Source: JBKHYJ01 sp046565505
GTDB taxonomy: Bacteria > Acidobacteriota > Blastocatellia > UBA7656
NCBI GenBank assembly: GCA_046565505.1
Contig: JBKHYJ010000095.1
Coordinates: 62,001-126,000 of the forward strand
Direction of reading: 5' to 3'
Length of the DNA: 64,000 bases
Made by a program: the position numbers and the translations under genes
Part shown: positions 42,877-51,296 of the stretch, one piece after another
Position numbering within the stretch: the first letter of the stretch is position 1
Layout of the letters: the number at the start of each line of letters is the position of its first letter
The notes under the pieces: model-generated
Database searches by the model: none
The model's input: the letters and a program-made list of their open reading frames with translations, nothing else
What the model was told of the DNA's origin: nothing

Positions 42877-43677
42877 TCATCTTACGAACCGAATGGCGCG
42901 GGCCAGGCCGTCGTTGCCGAGCACCACGTCCGCCTTAATCCGCTCGTCGGCGCGCTCCATATTCATCGGCAGCCCGAACGAGATGAGCGCGGAGCGGGGC
43001 AGTTCCACCCGCACGATCTGCCCGCCCTCCATCGAATTCAGGCTACCCGCATGCACGATCGGTATGAAGTCCGTAGCTATCTCCGCCGCTTCCATGCCCC
43101 CCGCCTCCGGCTTTGAATCTCCGAGGTGCGTGTCGCGGCGGCGCAGGCCGCGGCGCGTTGCGCGCGGTTTTGAAAGAGCCAGTGCTTGCCGCATGCCGCC
43201 ACCCGATGGGGTGGCGGCATGCGGCGTCGATTCGCGCGGCGTCAGAACGGGCGCCGCCTGCGACGGCGCAGGTTGCTCGGGCTTCACGTCCGCGGCGCTC
43301 TCCGCAGGCCCTTCCGACGGGCGGCCCACGCGAATGGCGGCCAGCGCGAGCAGCATCAGGATTGCCGCCGCCGCGGCGACCGCCCACCCGGCCAGGCGCC
43401 GCCGCCGCGGCAGAATGATCACGGGCGCGCGCCCGCGCGAATGATGCTCGCGAAAAGCGGCACGCAAGGCCGACTCGACGCGCGGCGGGGCTTCTTTCGC
43501 CTCCACGCTCGCGGCCATGCGGCGCAGGCCCGCCGTGAGCGTCCGTTCGTCTCGTAGCCGCGCCGCGCACCGCCCGCATGCCGCGCAGTGGGCCATCGCG
43601 TCCTCGCGCGTCCGCGCGTCGGTCGCCGCGCCGCGCTCCAGGTCGTTGATGATCGCTTCAAAGAGTTGGCAGTTCAT
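42877..43677 (-). CDS. Transmembrane ZAS-type anti-sigma factor
   Basis: The protein has 266 residues. The N-terminal cytoplasmic part carries H30-x3-C34-x2-C37 (HCAACGRC), the zinc-binding anti-sigma motif, with Cys3 also available. One membrane span lies at ~96-116. The ~150-residue outer part is low in complexity, then ends with a folded segment (FIPIVHAGSLNSMEGGQIVRVELPRSALISFGLPMN). It should hold the sigma factor encoded just upstream; the ATG at 43677 overlaps the sigma stop codon by 4 bases (ATGA), so the two are made together. A strong palindrome interrupts the linker coding region. Confidence 0.85.
   Translation of the reverse strand: MNCQLFEAIINDLERGAATDARTREDAMAHCAACGRCAARLRDERTLTAGLRRMAASVEAKEAPPRVESALRAAFREHHSRGRAPVIILPRRRRLAGWAVAAAAAILMLLALAAIRVGRPSEGPAESAADVKPEQPAPSQAAPVLTPRESTPHAATPSGGGMRQALALSKPRATRRGLRRRDTHLGDSKPEAGGMEAAEIATDFIPIVHAGSLNSMEGGQIVRVELPRSALISFGLPMNMERADERIKADVVLGNDGLARAIRFVR
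43188..43225. repeat. Perfect 17-bp inverted repeat inside the anti-sigma gene
   Basis: GCCGCATGCCGCCACCC and its exact complement flank a 4-base loop (GATG). The DNA encodes part of the low-complexity linker (around residues 151-164). The core GGGTGGCG is shared with the stem at 1525-1548. Confidence 0.75.
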
Positions 43678-44294
43678 GCTAAGCACCTCGCAGGGTTGAT
43701 CGCCTGCGCCGTCCCGCCTTCGTTCTTGGCGCGGAGTTTCTCGAACAGCATCGCGCGCGCCCTGTGCAGCCGCGAGCGCACTGTGCCGACCGCGCAGCCT
43801 ATCACGCCCGCCGCTTCGGCATAGCTCATCTCGTGCAGGTCGCACAGCACGACGGCCTCCCTGTAGTGCGCTGGCAGGGCCAGCACCGCGCCGCGCACGG
43901 ACTCTATGGTCTCGCTGCGCGTCAGGTCGCCTAGCGGATCGCCCTGAGCGATCAGGACCGCGGGCGCGCCATGCTCGTCATCATCCGACCCATCGGCGAA
44001 GGGTACGAACAAACGCTCGCGCTCAAGTCTGCGCAGCACATGATTGCGCGAGACGCCATAGAGGTACGCCGCGAGCGACCCCTTTTTCGGGTCGTAGTTA
44101 TGAGCTTCGCGCATCAAGACTATGAATACCTCTTGCGTTACGTCTTCGGCTATGGCCTCCGACCCGCTCATATGAAGCGCGAACCTGTATACGCCGCCCT
44201 GCCTGCGGCGGTAAAGTTCCGTGAAGGCGCCCTCGTCGCCGGACATCATCTGCCGCAGCAGGTCGTCGTCGCTGGTGGTCTGTGGCAAAGTCAT
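43674..44294 (-). CDS. ECF-family RNA polymerase sigma factor
   Basis: The protein has 206 residues. Region 2 includes FTELYRRRQGGVYRFALHMSGSEAIAEDVTQEVFIVLMRE, and region 4 includes LPAHYREAVVLCDLHEMSYAEAAGVIGCAVGTVRSRLHRARAML with its helix-turn-helix. It directs RNA polymerase to envelope-response promoters and is released when the anti-sigma factor lets go. The start ATG at 44294 begins the conserved block; a longer in-frame opening exists but lacks family features. A GGAACTT box lies 60-66 bases upstream and suggests self-activation. Confidence 0.9.
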   Translation of the reverse strand: MTLPQTTSDDDLLRQMMSGDEGAFTELYRRRQGGVYRFALHMSGSEAIAEDVTQEVFIVLMREAHNYDPKKGSLAAYLYGVSRNHVLRRLERERLFVPFADGSDDDEHGAPAVLIAQGDPLGDLTRSETIESVRGAVLALPAHYREAVVLCDLHEMSYAEAAGVIGCAVGTVRSRLHRARAMLFEKLRAKNEGGTAQAINPARCLA

Positions 44295-44625
44295 ACTTTC
44301 TATAGGGCCGCCAGCAACCTGCTGACATAAGTGATTCACGCGGGGGGCCATAAAAGTTCCAAAAAGAAATCTGCCCGGGCCGCGGCTATACCGATGGCGC
44401 ATTACCGGCACTGATAAAATAACAGCACTCCCTAAGATATTCCGCCCGCACGCTCATGCCGGACCCCTCGCGAGCGGGCCGGTCTCGTTATTCTCGGCCT
44501 CACAATATCTCCGCGCGGCCAAAGCCATTCATACGTACGGCGGCCAAGGCCGGACTCGGGCGGCCATAAGCAAGGCGGTAAAGACATGCTATACTGCCAC
44601 TAAAAGAATTTCGGAGTGTCGCGCT
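44295..44625. other. Divergent intergenic region, 331 bp
   Basis: The gap holds the control region of the minus-strand sigma operon and of the plus-strand acyl-CoA ligase operon. The left part contains a candidate ECF promoter (listed separately); the stretch around 44405-44440 is AT-richer (GATAAAATAACAGCAC). The right part ends in CTATACTGCCACTAAAAG, where TATACT at 44590-44595 resembles a -10 box for the ligase gene, but a good -35 is missing. No gene seen. Confidence 0.4.
44335..44360 (-). promoter_or_regulatory. Candidate ECF promoter for the sigma operon
   Basis: On the minus strand GGAACTT (44360 down to 44354) is followed after about 13 bases by CGTGAA (44340-44335). GGAAC-type -35 boxes with a CGT-containing -10 are typical of group-IV sigma factors, which commonly activate their own genes. 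The -10 is only a loose match. Confidence 0.35.
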
Positions 44626-46209
44626 ATGGCTATTACCTTTCCCGAGCAATTCAACATGGCTGGCTACTTCCTCGACGACAGGGTCGGGGAGGGGTTCGGC
44701 GACAGCGTGGCCGTTTATTACGAGGACAAGAGCTACACCTACTCTGAGGTGCAGCGGATGGCGAACCGCGTCGGGAACGTGCTGGCGGCGCTCGGCGCGG
44801 AGATGGAAGACCGAGTGCTGATCGCGCTGCCGGACTCCGTAGAGTTCGTGGCGGCATGGTTCGGCGTCGCGAAGATCGGCGCGGTCATCTCCATGGTCAA
44901 CACGATACTGCCGGCCTCGGATTATGAATATTACCTCGATTACACGAGGGCCAGGGTGGCCATCGTCCATGACAGTGTGATGAACCGTTTCGCGCCCGCC
45001 GCCGCGCGCTCGCGCTACCTCAAGCACACTGTGGTCGTCGGGGGCGACGGATCCGGGAGCCTCCACGGCGTCGAAGGCTATTCGGCCATCGTCTCTTATG
45101 AGGAAACGGTGTCGGCCGCGTCCGACCGGCTCCAGACCGCCCCGACCTCGCGCGACGACATAGCCATATGGCTATTCACGTCAGGCTCGACCGGGCACCC
45201 TAAGGCCGCAGTCCATTTTCACACCGACCTGCCGTACAACACGGAGTGCTACGCCAAACAGGTCTTAGGCATAACCTCTAGCGACATCACGCTGTCGGTC
45301 CCCAAGCTTTTCTTCGGCTACGCGACCGGCACTAATATGATGTTCCCGTTCGCGGTCGGCGGGGCGACGGCCCTGTTCTCCGAGCGCTCGACGGCCGAAA
45401 CCATGTTCGAGATGATTCAGAAATTCAGGCCGACGATACTGACGAGCGTGCCGACTATGATTAACGCGATGCTTCAGGTCGAAGGCGCGGCCGGGCGTTA
45501 CGACCTGTCTTCGCTGCGGTACTGTTTATCGGCGGGCGAGGCGCTCCCGCCTGAGCTTTACAACCGCTGGATGGACGCGTTCGGCGTAGAGATACTCGAC
45601 GGCATAGGGTCGGCCGAGATGTTCCACATATACATCTCGAATTACCCTGGCGAGGTCGTGCCGGGCAGCCTCGGGCGGGTCGTGCCGGGCTACGAGGCGA
45701 AGATAGTTGACGCGGAAGGCCGCGAGGTGCCCGCCGGGCAGATGGGCACGCTTAAGATTAAAGGCGGGTCGGCGGCGCTGTGCTACTGGAACGCGCGCGA
45801 CAAATCCAGGGAGACGTTCGCCGGCGACTGGTGCACGACGGGCGATCAGTTCCGCGTGGACGAGCGCGGCTACTACTGGTACTGCGGCCGCACGGACGAG
45901 ATGTTGAAGGTGGGCGGGATATTCGCCTCGCCTACGGAAATTGAGAATTGCCTGCTGGAGCATGAGGCCGTGCGCGAGTGCGCCGTCGTCGGCGCGAGCG
46001 ACGAACAGAAGCTAATCAAGCCGAAGGCGTTCGTCGTGCTGGCGGAGGGGGCCATCGCCGGCGCGGCGCTCGAACGGGAGTTGAAAGAGTTCGTCAAGGG
46101 GCGGCTGGCGGCTTACAAATACCCCCGGTGGATTGAGTTCAGAGACGAGCTGCCGAAGAATGACCGGGGCAAGATAGACAGGAAGATGTTGAAACAGGAC
46201 GCGCAGTGA
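44626..46209 (+). CDS. Benzoate-CoA-ligase-family acyl-CoA synthetase
   Basis: The protein has 527 residues, typical for benzoate-CoA ligases. FPEQFNMAGYFLDDRV is the family's N-terminus; the adenylation motifs are IWLFTSGSTGHPKAAVH (P-loop), LSAGEALPPELYNRW, DGIGSAEMFHIYISN (the SAEM variant typical of benzoate-type ligases), CTTGDQFRVDERGYYWYCGRTDEMLKVGG and the catalytic Lys near the end (PKNDRGKIDR). It forms an acyl-adenylate and then the CoA thioester of an aromatic or related acid in the cytoplasm. A creatininase-family and a 4HBT thioesterase gene follow on the same strand, 4 and 99 bases away. Confidence 0.9.
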   Translation: MAITFPEQFNMAGYFLDDRVGEGFGDSVAVYYEDKSYTYSEVQRMANRVGNVLAALGAEMEDRVLIALPDSVEFVAAWFGVAKIGAVISMVNTILPASDYEYYLDYTRARVAIVHDSVMNRFAPAAARSRYLKHTVVVGGDGSGSLHGVEGYSAIVSYEETVSAASDRLQTAPTSRDDIAIWLFTSGSTGHPKAAVHFHTDLPYNTECYAKQVLGITSSDITLSVPKLFFGYATGTNMMFPFAVGGATALFSERSTAETMFEMIQKFRPTILTSVPTMINAMLQVEGAAGRYDLSSLRYCLSAGEALPPELYNRWMDAFGVEILDGIGSAEMFHIYISNYPGEVVPGSLGRVVPGYEAKIVDAEGREVPAGQMGTLKIKGGSAALCYWNARDKSRETFAGDWCTTGDQFRVDERGYYWYCGRTDEMLKVGGIFASPTEIENCLLEHEAVRECAVVGASDEQKLIKPKAFVVLAEGAIAGAALERELKEFVKGRLAAYKYPRWIEFRDELPKNDRGKIDRKMLKQDAQ

Positions 46210-46213
46210 CGGC

Positions 46214-46969
46214 ATGACTGACTTTCACCACCTCACCTGGAAAGAGGCGCGCGAGGCGATTAAGCGGGGCGCGGTGATGATTCTGCCCGTAGGCTCGACC
46301 GAAGCGCACGGGCCGCACCTGCCGCTCGCGACCGACGTGATAATCTCCGAGGAGATGTCGCGGCGCGCCGCCCTGGAATTGGCCGCGCGCGGCGTCGAGG
46401 CCTTCGTCCTGCCCCCGCTCTCATACAGCGTGACGGATTTCAGCGCGGGCTTTGAGGGGTCTATCACAATCAGGAAAGAGACCGCCATCGCCTTGATACG
46501 CGACATCTGCGTGTCGCTCTACGGCCAGGGCGCGCGACTGGTGGTCGTCGCCAACTCGCACCTGGAGCCCGAGCACGTGGCCTCAATAAACGAGGCCATA
46601 GGGCAGGTCAAGGCCGAGACCGGCCGGGCGGTAGCCTTCCCGGACAAGCGCCGGCGCCGGTGGGCCGAAACGCTCACGGAAGAGTTCCGCCGCGGCGACT
46701 GTCACGCGGGGGCGTATGAGACTTCGCTGGTGATGGCCGCGCGGCCCGAACTCGTCCGCGAGCAGGCGAGGCAGGCCCTAGAGAGAGTGCCGATCTCCAT
46801 CGCGGAAAAGATTCGGGAGGGCGCGCGCACGTTCACGGAGGCGGGCGGGGCCGAAGCCTACTTCGGCAACCCGCGCGAAGCCTCGCGCGAAGAGGGCGAA
46901 GCGACTTACCGCGCGCTTTCCGACATGATAGTCATAACCGTGATCGACTCGCTAGCGGGGCGGGGATAG
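46214..46969 (+). CDS. Creatininase-family amidohydrolase
   Basis: The protein has 251 residues. ILPVGSTEAHGPHLPLATDVI, VVVANSHLEPEHV and DCHAGAYETSLVMAARPELV give the metal ligands of the creatininase fold (Glu, two His and Asp). Members include creatinine amidohydrolase, the FAPy deformylase ArfB and the mycofactocin peptidase MftE. Mycofactocin genes are not present here, so the substrate is open. Only 4 bases separate it from the CoA-ligase gene, so it is cotranscribed and may act on the same or a linked compound. Confidence 0.85.
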   Translation: MTDFHHLTWKEAREAIKRGAVMILPVGSTEAHGPHLPLATDVIISEEMSRRAALELAARGVEAFVLPPLSYSVTDFSAGFEGSITIRKETAIALIRDICVSLYGQGARLVVVANSHLEPEHVASINEAIGQVKAETGRAVAFPDKRRRRWAETLTEEFRRGDCHAGAYETSLVMAARPELVREQARQALERVPISIAEKIREGARTFTEAGGAEAYFGNPREASREEGEATYRALSDMIVITVIDSLAGRG

Positions 46970-47068
46970 GCGGCGAACGCCGCCGGCGGCCACATAGAAT
47001 TAGAGGGGGCAGCCTCCAACTTATCACCGTCAACGGGCGGCCGTCTGGTGCAGAGGCAGCGACCGAGC

Positions 47069-47425
47069 ATGGCATACCGAACCACAGTCCAGGTCCGCTT
47101 CGGGGATGTCGATAAGGCGGGCATCGTCTATTACCCCAGGATATTTCATTACCTGCACATAGCCCAGGAAGATTTTTTCGCCGGGTACGTAGGCGTAGCT
47201 TACGACCGGCTCATCGCCGACGAGCGGATCGGCTTCCCGACCGTGTCGGACTCGACGGACTTTCTCAAGGCGCTCAAGTACGGCGACATGCTTGAGATCG
47301 CCGTCCACATCTCAAGCGTGGGCCGGACTTCGGCCACCTTCGAGTTTCGCGTCTACAGGCAAGGGTCCGACGAATTGCTCGTGAGGTCTTCGCAGGTGAA
47401 AGTGGCGGTGAATATGGACACGTGA
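47069..47425 (+). CDS. Hotdog-fold acyl-CoA thioesterase (4HBT type)
   Basis: The protein has 118 residues. YRTTVQVRFGDVDKAGIVYYPRIFHYLHIAQEDF is the hotdog-fold opening with the catalytic Asp in DVDKAGIVYY, followed by GFPTVSDSTDFLKALKYGD and SVGRTSATFEFRVYRQG. The closest named group is 4-hydroxybenzoyl-CoA thioesterase and YbgC. It hydrolyses acyl-CoA esters and may release the acid or CoA used by the ligase two genes upstream. The ATG at 47069 is preferred over a GTG 21 bases before it. Confidence 0.85.
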   Translation: MAYRTTVQVRFGDVDKAGIVYYPRIFHYLHIAQEDFFAGYVGVAYDRLIADERIGFPTVSDSTDFLKALKYGDMLEIAVHISSVGRTSATFEFRVYRQGSDELLVRSSQVKVAVNMDT

Positions 47426-47573
47426 GAGAAGGTCGCGATACCTGAAAAATACCATACGCTGCTGGCGGCCTGCCGGGCGGAGCATTAAGCGAATCGCACG
47501 CCGCGGCCCTCCGTCTCAAAGGCGCGCTGAAGGGGCGGGGCGCAAAAAATATCCGGCCCGAGGCGGCGACCGG

Positions 47574-48593
47574 CTACGAGATCTGCGCGCTTTCAAGAAT
47601 TCCCCGGCCGGCTCCCCCTGCGGCTTTCCCCATCATATCGCGCGCGAGCAGCGCGGCCCCTATGATGCCCGCGTCTTGCCCGAGCTGCGCCGCGACTATT
47701 CGGCAGCAGTCGAAAGAGGCCCGCATCGTGCTGCGGCGGGCTTCTTTGCGAATGGGCTCAAGTATCAAATCTCCCGCCGCCATTACGCCGCCGCCCAGCA
47801 CTACCGCCTCCACGTTCAGCAGGTTGATGACGCTCGCCACCGCCGCGCCTAATATGAGCCCGGTCTCTTTCAGGACCGAGACGGCCAGCTCGTCGTCCTC
47901 CATCGCCGCGCGCATGACTCGCTCGCCCGTCAGCGTGCCTTCCATATCGCGCGCCAGTCGCGAGACGGAAAATGAAGGGTCGCTGAAGAGTCGCTCCCGC
48001 ACGCGGCGGACGATGTTCGGCCCGGACGCGAGCGTCTCCAGGCAGCCCGTGCTGCCGCAGGCGCACTCCAACCCGGCCGGGTCTATCTTGAAATGGCCGA
48101 ACTCGCCGGCGTACCCGCGGCTGCCGCGCTGCAACTGGCCGCCGAGGATCAACCCCGCGCCTATGCCCGTGCCCATCGTGATGTAGAAAATATCGTCGAA
48201 CCCTTTACCCGCGCCGGAGCACCTCTCGCCGTAGGCCGCCACGTTCGCGTCATTGTCGATGAATACCGGCAGGCCCGTCGCTTTCTCCAGCTCCGCGTGC
48301 AGGTCGAATGACGAAACGTCTACAAGGTTGGGGTTCGCTTCGATGCGCTGGGCGCGCTGGTTGACCAGCCCTGCCCACCCTATGCCCGCCGACGCGACGC
48401 GGCCCTCCGGTTCGCCCGACGATTTCAAATCGTTGATCACGTCTATCAGTTGGTCTATGAAGATTCGCGGGCTGCGCACCTCAGACACCACGCGCTCATG
48501 GCGCAGTATCGCCCCCGTGTCGCGGACCAGCGCCCCGCGGATGGTCCGGCCGACATCCAGCCCCAGGTAAAGTTTATCCACGACCGCGCCCAT
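47574..48593 (-). CDS. ROK-family sugar kinase (glucokinase-like)
   Basis: The protein has 339 residues. The ATP-binding opening LYLGLDVGRTIRGALVRD, catalytic Asp in PVFIDNDANVAAYGE, DIFYITMGTGIGAGLILGGQ, the zinc/ROK motif with CACGSTGCLE, and VVLGGGVM are all present. No N-terminal DNA-binding domain, so it is an enzyme rather than a repressor. It phosphorylates glucose or another hexose in the cytoplasm. The ATG at 48593 overlaps the stop codon of the upstream SnoaL-like gene (TGATG), which implies translational coupling. Confidence 0.88.
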   Translation of the reverse strand: MGAVVDKLYLGLDVGRTIRGALVRDTGAILRHERVVSEVRSPRIFIDQLIDVINDLKSSGEPEGRVASAGIGWAGLVNQRAQRIEANPNLVDVSSFDLHAELEKATGLPVFIDNDANVAAYGERCSGAGKGFDDIFYITMGTGIGAGLILGGQLQRGSRGYAGEFGHFKIDPAGLECACGSTGCLETLASGPNIVRRVRERLFSDPSFSVSRLARDMEGTLTGERVMRAAMEDDELAVSVLKETGLILGAAVASVINLLNVEAVVLGGGVMAAGDLILEPIRKEARRSTMRASFDCCRIVAAQLGQDAGIIGAALLARDMMGKAAGGAGRGILESAQIS

Positions 48594-49045
48594 CACACGG
48601 AGCCCCCGGCGTCGGGAGGCGGTATGGCCTTGATGGCCCCGACCTGTTGAAACATCGACATGAAATCAAAGTTGTTCCAGGCTTCGACGATCCTGCCGTC
48701 CTTTACGCGGAGAATGCACATCCCCGTGAAGGCCACGGGCAGGTTCGTCGCGGCGAGCCCGATACCTTCACCGGCGTGAGTCGCCCTGACCGTGCAGCGC
48801 GCGGCCAGCTTGTCACCCTCAGCGACAGTATCTTCGACCGTGACCTGCAGGTCAGGGAAAGCCGCGCGGAAGCTGTGGAAGAATGGCTTAAATTCCGCGG
48901 GGCCGCGCAGGTCGTTGCCGGCCACGTCAGTCAAGCCGCGGGCGATGCCGTCGTCCGCGAACAGCTCGTCGATGACCTCGGCGCGCCCCTTGTTCCAAAC
49001 TTCGTCGAACCAGCGGTGTGCCAGCGTTTTGTATTCTGTAGCCAT
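48593..49045 (-). CDS. SnoaL-like / ester cyclase family protein
   Basis: The protein has 150 residues. YKTLAHRWFDEVWNKGRAEVIDELFADDGIARG, FKPFFHSFRAAFPDLQVTVEDTVAEGDKLAARCTVRATHAGE and ILRVKDGRIVEAWNNFDFMSMFQQVGAI match the SnoaL-like NTF2-fold family. Such proteins bind or cyclise small hydrophobic molecules; most bacterial members have unknown substrates. GAGGAGG lies before the ATG. The last base of its stop codon is the first base of the ROK gene. Confidence 0.85.
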   Translation of the reverse strand: MATEYKTLAHRWFDEVWNKGRAEVIDELFADDGIARGLTDVAGNDLRGPAEFKPFFHSFRAAFPDLQVTVEDTVAEGDKLAARCTVRATHAGEGIGLAATNLPVAFTGMCILRVKDGRIVEAWNNFDFMSMFQQVGAIKAIPPPDAGGSV

Positions 49046-49099
49046 ACGCCTCCTCGATTGTGATTACAGAAAGCCTTGAGCCCGCGGCGGATTCTAGCC

Positions 49100-51130
49100 T
49101 CAAGGCGTGTTCCGCGAGGGCGAAAATGCATGCGCGTCGAGCCCGGCCTTTTTCAACCGGCTCAACGCCCACCGCGCTTTCGCCCGCACGCCCTCGTCGT
49201 CGTCGTTCAGTCTTTTTTGCAGCGCGTCATAAGCGGCCGGGTCGCATATCTGGCCGAGGGCTTCGGCGGCGGCGAATCGGATGTTCCCATTCGGCTCTTC
49301 CAGCAGCGCGATCAAATCGGGGACGGCCTTCGACTCGCCGACGCGGCCGAGCGCGAGCGCCGCTTCGCAGGCGACGAATTTATCGTCGCTCCCGAGAAGC
49401 TCGACCAGAACGGACGAGATGCTTCTGTCACCGATCAGGCCCAGGGCCTTGGCCGCGAAGCGCGCCGTCAGGTAATCGGCCTCGTCCGCGGCGTCGTTGA
49501 GCAGCCGTATCACGGGGCCAGTCGCCCGCTCGCCGAGGCTGACGATTGCCTGCACGGCCTCCGCCTTCACCTTCAGGCTCGCGTCCGTAAGCGCCTCGAC
49601 CAGCGCGGAGAGAGCGCGCGGGTCATGTGAGAACTTCAAGGTCCGCACGGCGTCAAGGCGAATCTCTTCGCTCTCGTCTTTGAGTAATTGTGTGGGGTCA
49701 ACGGCCGCCTGACCGGCCGCCACCCCGGCGATTATCCGCTCGCTGATGAGGTCTTGAATCTTCAGCACGTCCCTGGCGGCGGCGTCTATCTTCTCGCTCC
49801 ATAAAATCCCGCCGCCCTCCGCGTCTATCAACTGCGCGGTGACGCGAAGCCTGTCGCCCGCTTTCAGGAAGTTACCCATGAGCAAGACCTCCACGCCCAG
49901 CTCAGACCGTGCGAGCGCGGGATCGACCGCCTGATTCTGATACCTGGCGACGTAACTCAAGGGGAGGACTGTGACCGATTTCACCTTCGCCATCTCCGCG
50001 ATCAGGCTGTCGGCCAGCGACAGCCCGTAGAAATCGGAGCCGGGGTCGTTGCTGAGGTTGCGGAACGGTAATACCGCGAGCGCCTTCCGCGGCCCGCCGG
50101 GGCGCGAGAGATCGGCCCCGCTCACGTCCCGCCTCGTGGGGGCGGGCGGCGCGAGCGGTCGCGGTTCGTCCGGCACGCCCCGCCCGAACAGGCGGCTGAT
50201 GAGCCGGCCTATCAAAGCGCCCGCCTGCCGCCTTGGCAAAGCGTAAGGCGTGGTGATCCCGTCGGGGACCCCGCCCGCGCCGGGCCCCGGTCCAGGGCTC
50301 ATGCGGCGCAGGTCTTCCAACATCTGCTGCATAGATTGGTAGCGGTCGCCCGGCTCCCTTGCCATAGCTTTGTCGATGACGGAGGAGAACTCGGCCGGCA
50401 GGCTCTTATTAAGCTCTCCGGCGGGTTTGTAAGATTTATGAAGCACGGCATGCATGGTGTCTACGTTGGTGTCGCCCCTGAAGGGCAATCTTCCGGTAGC
50501 CATCTCGTAGAGCACCACTCCGAACGAGTAGATGTCGGTGCGGTGGTCCGCGCGGTCGCCGCGCGCCTGCTCTGGCGACATGTAGTTGGGCGTGCCGAGC
50601 GGCGAGCCCACGCGCGTCAGCTCGTCCGCGGACGTTTCGGTCGCCGTGGCGCGCTCCTTTTCGGTGAGCAGTTTCGCCAGCCCGAAATCCAGCGCCTTGG
50701 CCTGGCCGCGCGGGGTGATGATGATGTTGCTGGATTTGATGTCGCGGTGCACTATGCCTTTCGCATGGGCGGCGGCGAGCGCGTCGCCCACCTGCAGCGC
50801 GATTGACAGCAGGCCGTTGAGGTCTAGGGGCCTGCCGCCGATGACCTTCTTCAGCGTCTTGCCCGGCACGTACTGCATTGCTATGAAGTACTGGCCGTCA
50901 ACTTCTGCGATTTCAAATATCGTGCAGATGTTCGGGTGGTCGAGCGCGGAGGCGAGCCGCGCTTCCCTGAGGAAACGCTTGCGGGATTCCTCTTCGGCCA
51001 CAAGCTCGGGCGCGAGCATCTTGAGGACGACGGCGCGGTCGAGCGTCATGTCGTATGCCTTATGCACTCGCCCCATGCCGCCCTGACCAAGCTCTTCTTC
51101 GAGACGATAGTGCGAAATCAACTTGCTCAT
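49100..51130 (-). CDS. Ser/Thr protein kinase with TolB/FlgO-like domain and HEAT repeats
   Basis: The protein has 676 residues. Residues 8-270 form a Hanks-type kinase (GQGGMGRVHKAYD, Lys37 in VVLKML, HRDIKSSN with Asp130, LDFGLAKLL, GTPNYMSPEQ). A Pro-rich linker with no obvious membrane span leads to a TolB-N/FlgO-like domain (about 350-475; KALAVLPFRNLSNDPGSDFYGLSLADSLIAEM, AQLIDAEGGGILWSEK). The last ~190 residues are HEAT-like repeats (SDDKFVACEAALALGRVGE). It phosphorylates Ser/Thr in the cytoplasm; the repeats likely bind targets. The ATG at 51130 has a weak ribosome site; a longer in-frame opening looks unreal. Confidence 0.88.
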   Translation of the reverse strand: MSKLISHYRLEEELGQGGMGRVHKAYDMTLDRAVVLKMLAPELVAEEESRKRFLREARLASALDHPNICTIFEIAEVDGQYFIAMQYVPGKTLKKVIGGRPLDLNGLLSIALQVGDALAAAHAKGIVHRDIKSSNIIITPRGQAKALDFGLAKLLTEKERATATETSADELTRVGSPLGTPNYMSPEQARGDRADHRTDIYSFGVVLYEMATGRLPFRGDTNVDTMHAVLHKSYKPAGELNKSLPAEFSSVIDKAMAREPGDRYQSMQQMLEDLRRMSPGPGPGAGGVPDGITTPYALPRRQAGALIGRLISRLFGRGVPDEPRPLAPPAPTRRDVSGADLSRPGGPRKALAVLPFRNLSNDPGSDFYGLSLADSLIAEMAKVKSVTVLPLSYVARYQNQAVDPALARSELGVEVLLMGNFLKAGDRLRVTAQLIDAEGGGILWSEKIDAAARDVLKIQDLISERIIAGVAAGQAAVDPTQLLKDESEEIRLDAVRTLKFSHDPRALSALVEALTDASLKVKAEAVQAIVSLGERATGPVIRLLNDAADEADYLTARFAAKALGLIGDRSISSVLVELLGSDDKFVACEAALALGRVGESKAVPDLIALLEEPNGNIRFAAAEALGQICDPAAYDALQKRLNDDDEGVRAKARWALSRLKKAGLDAHAFSPSRNTP

Positions 51131-51296
51131 ACGAAACTGCCCGGCCGCGAGGGGCCGCCCCCCGGTCAGCAAGGTTATGCCTTTATATTTTGATGTCAAG
51201 CCGAATCGGGCCTTCGTGATTACCGGCCGAGGGATTACAGCGGTGCGGCGGGGGAGTGTTAGCCACGGCGCGCAGCCTGACGGCCCGCGGCCCTCG

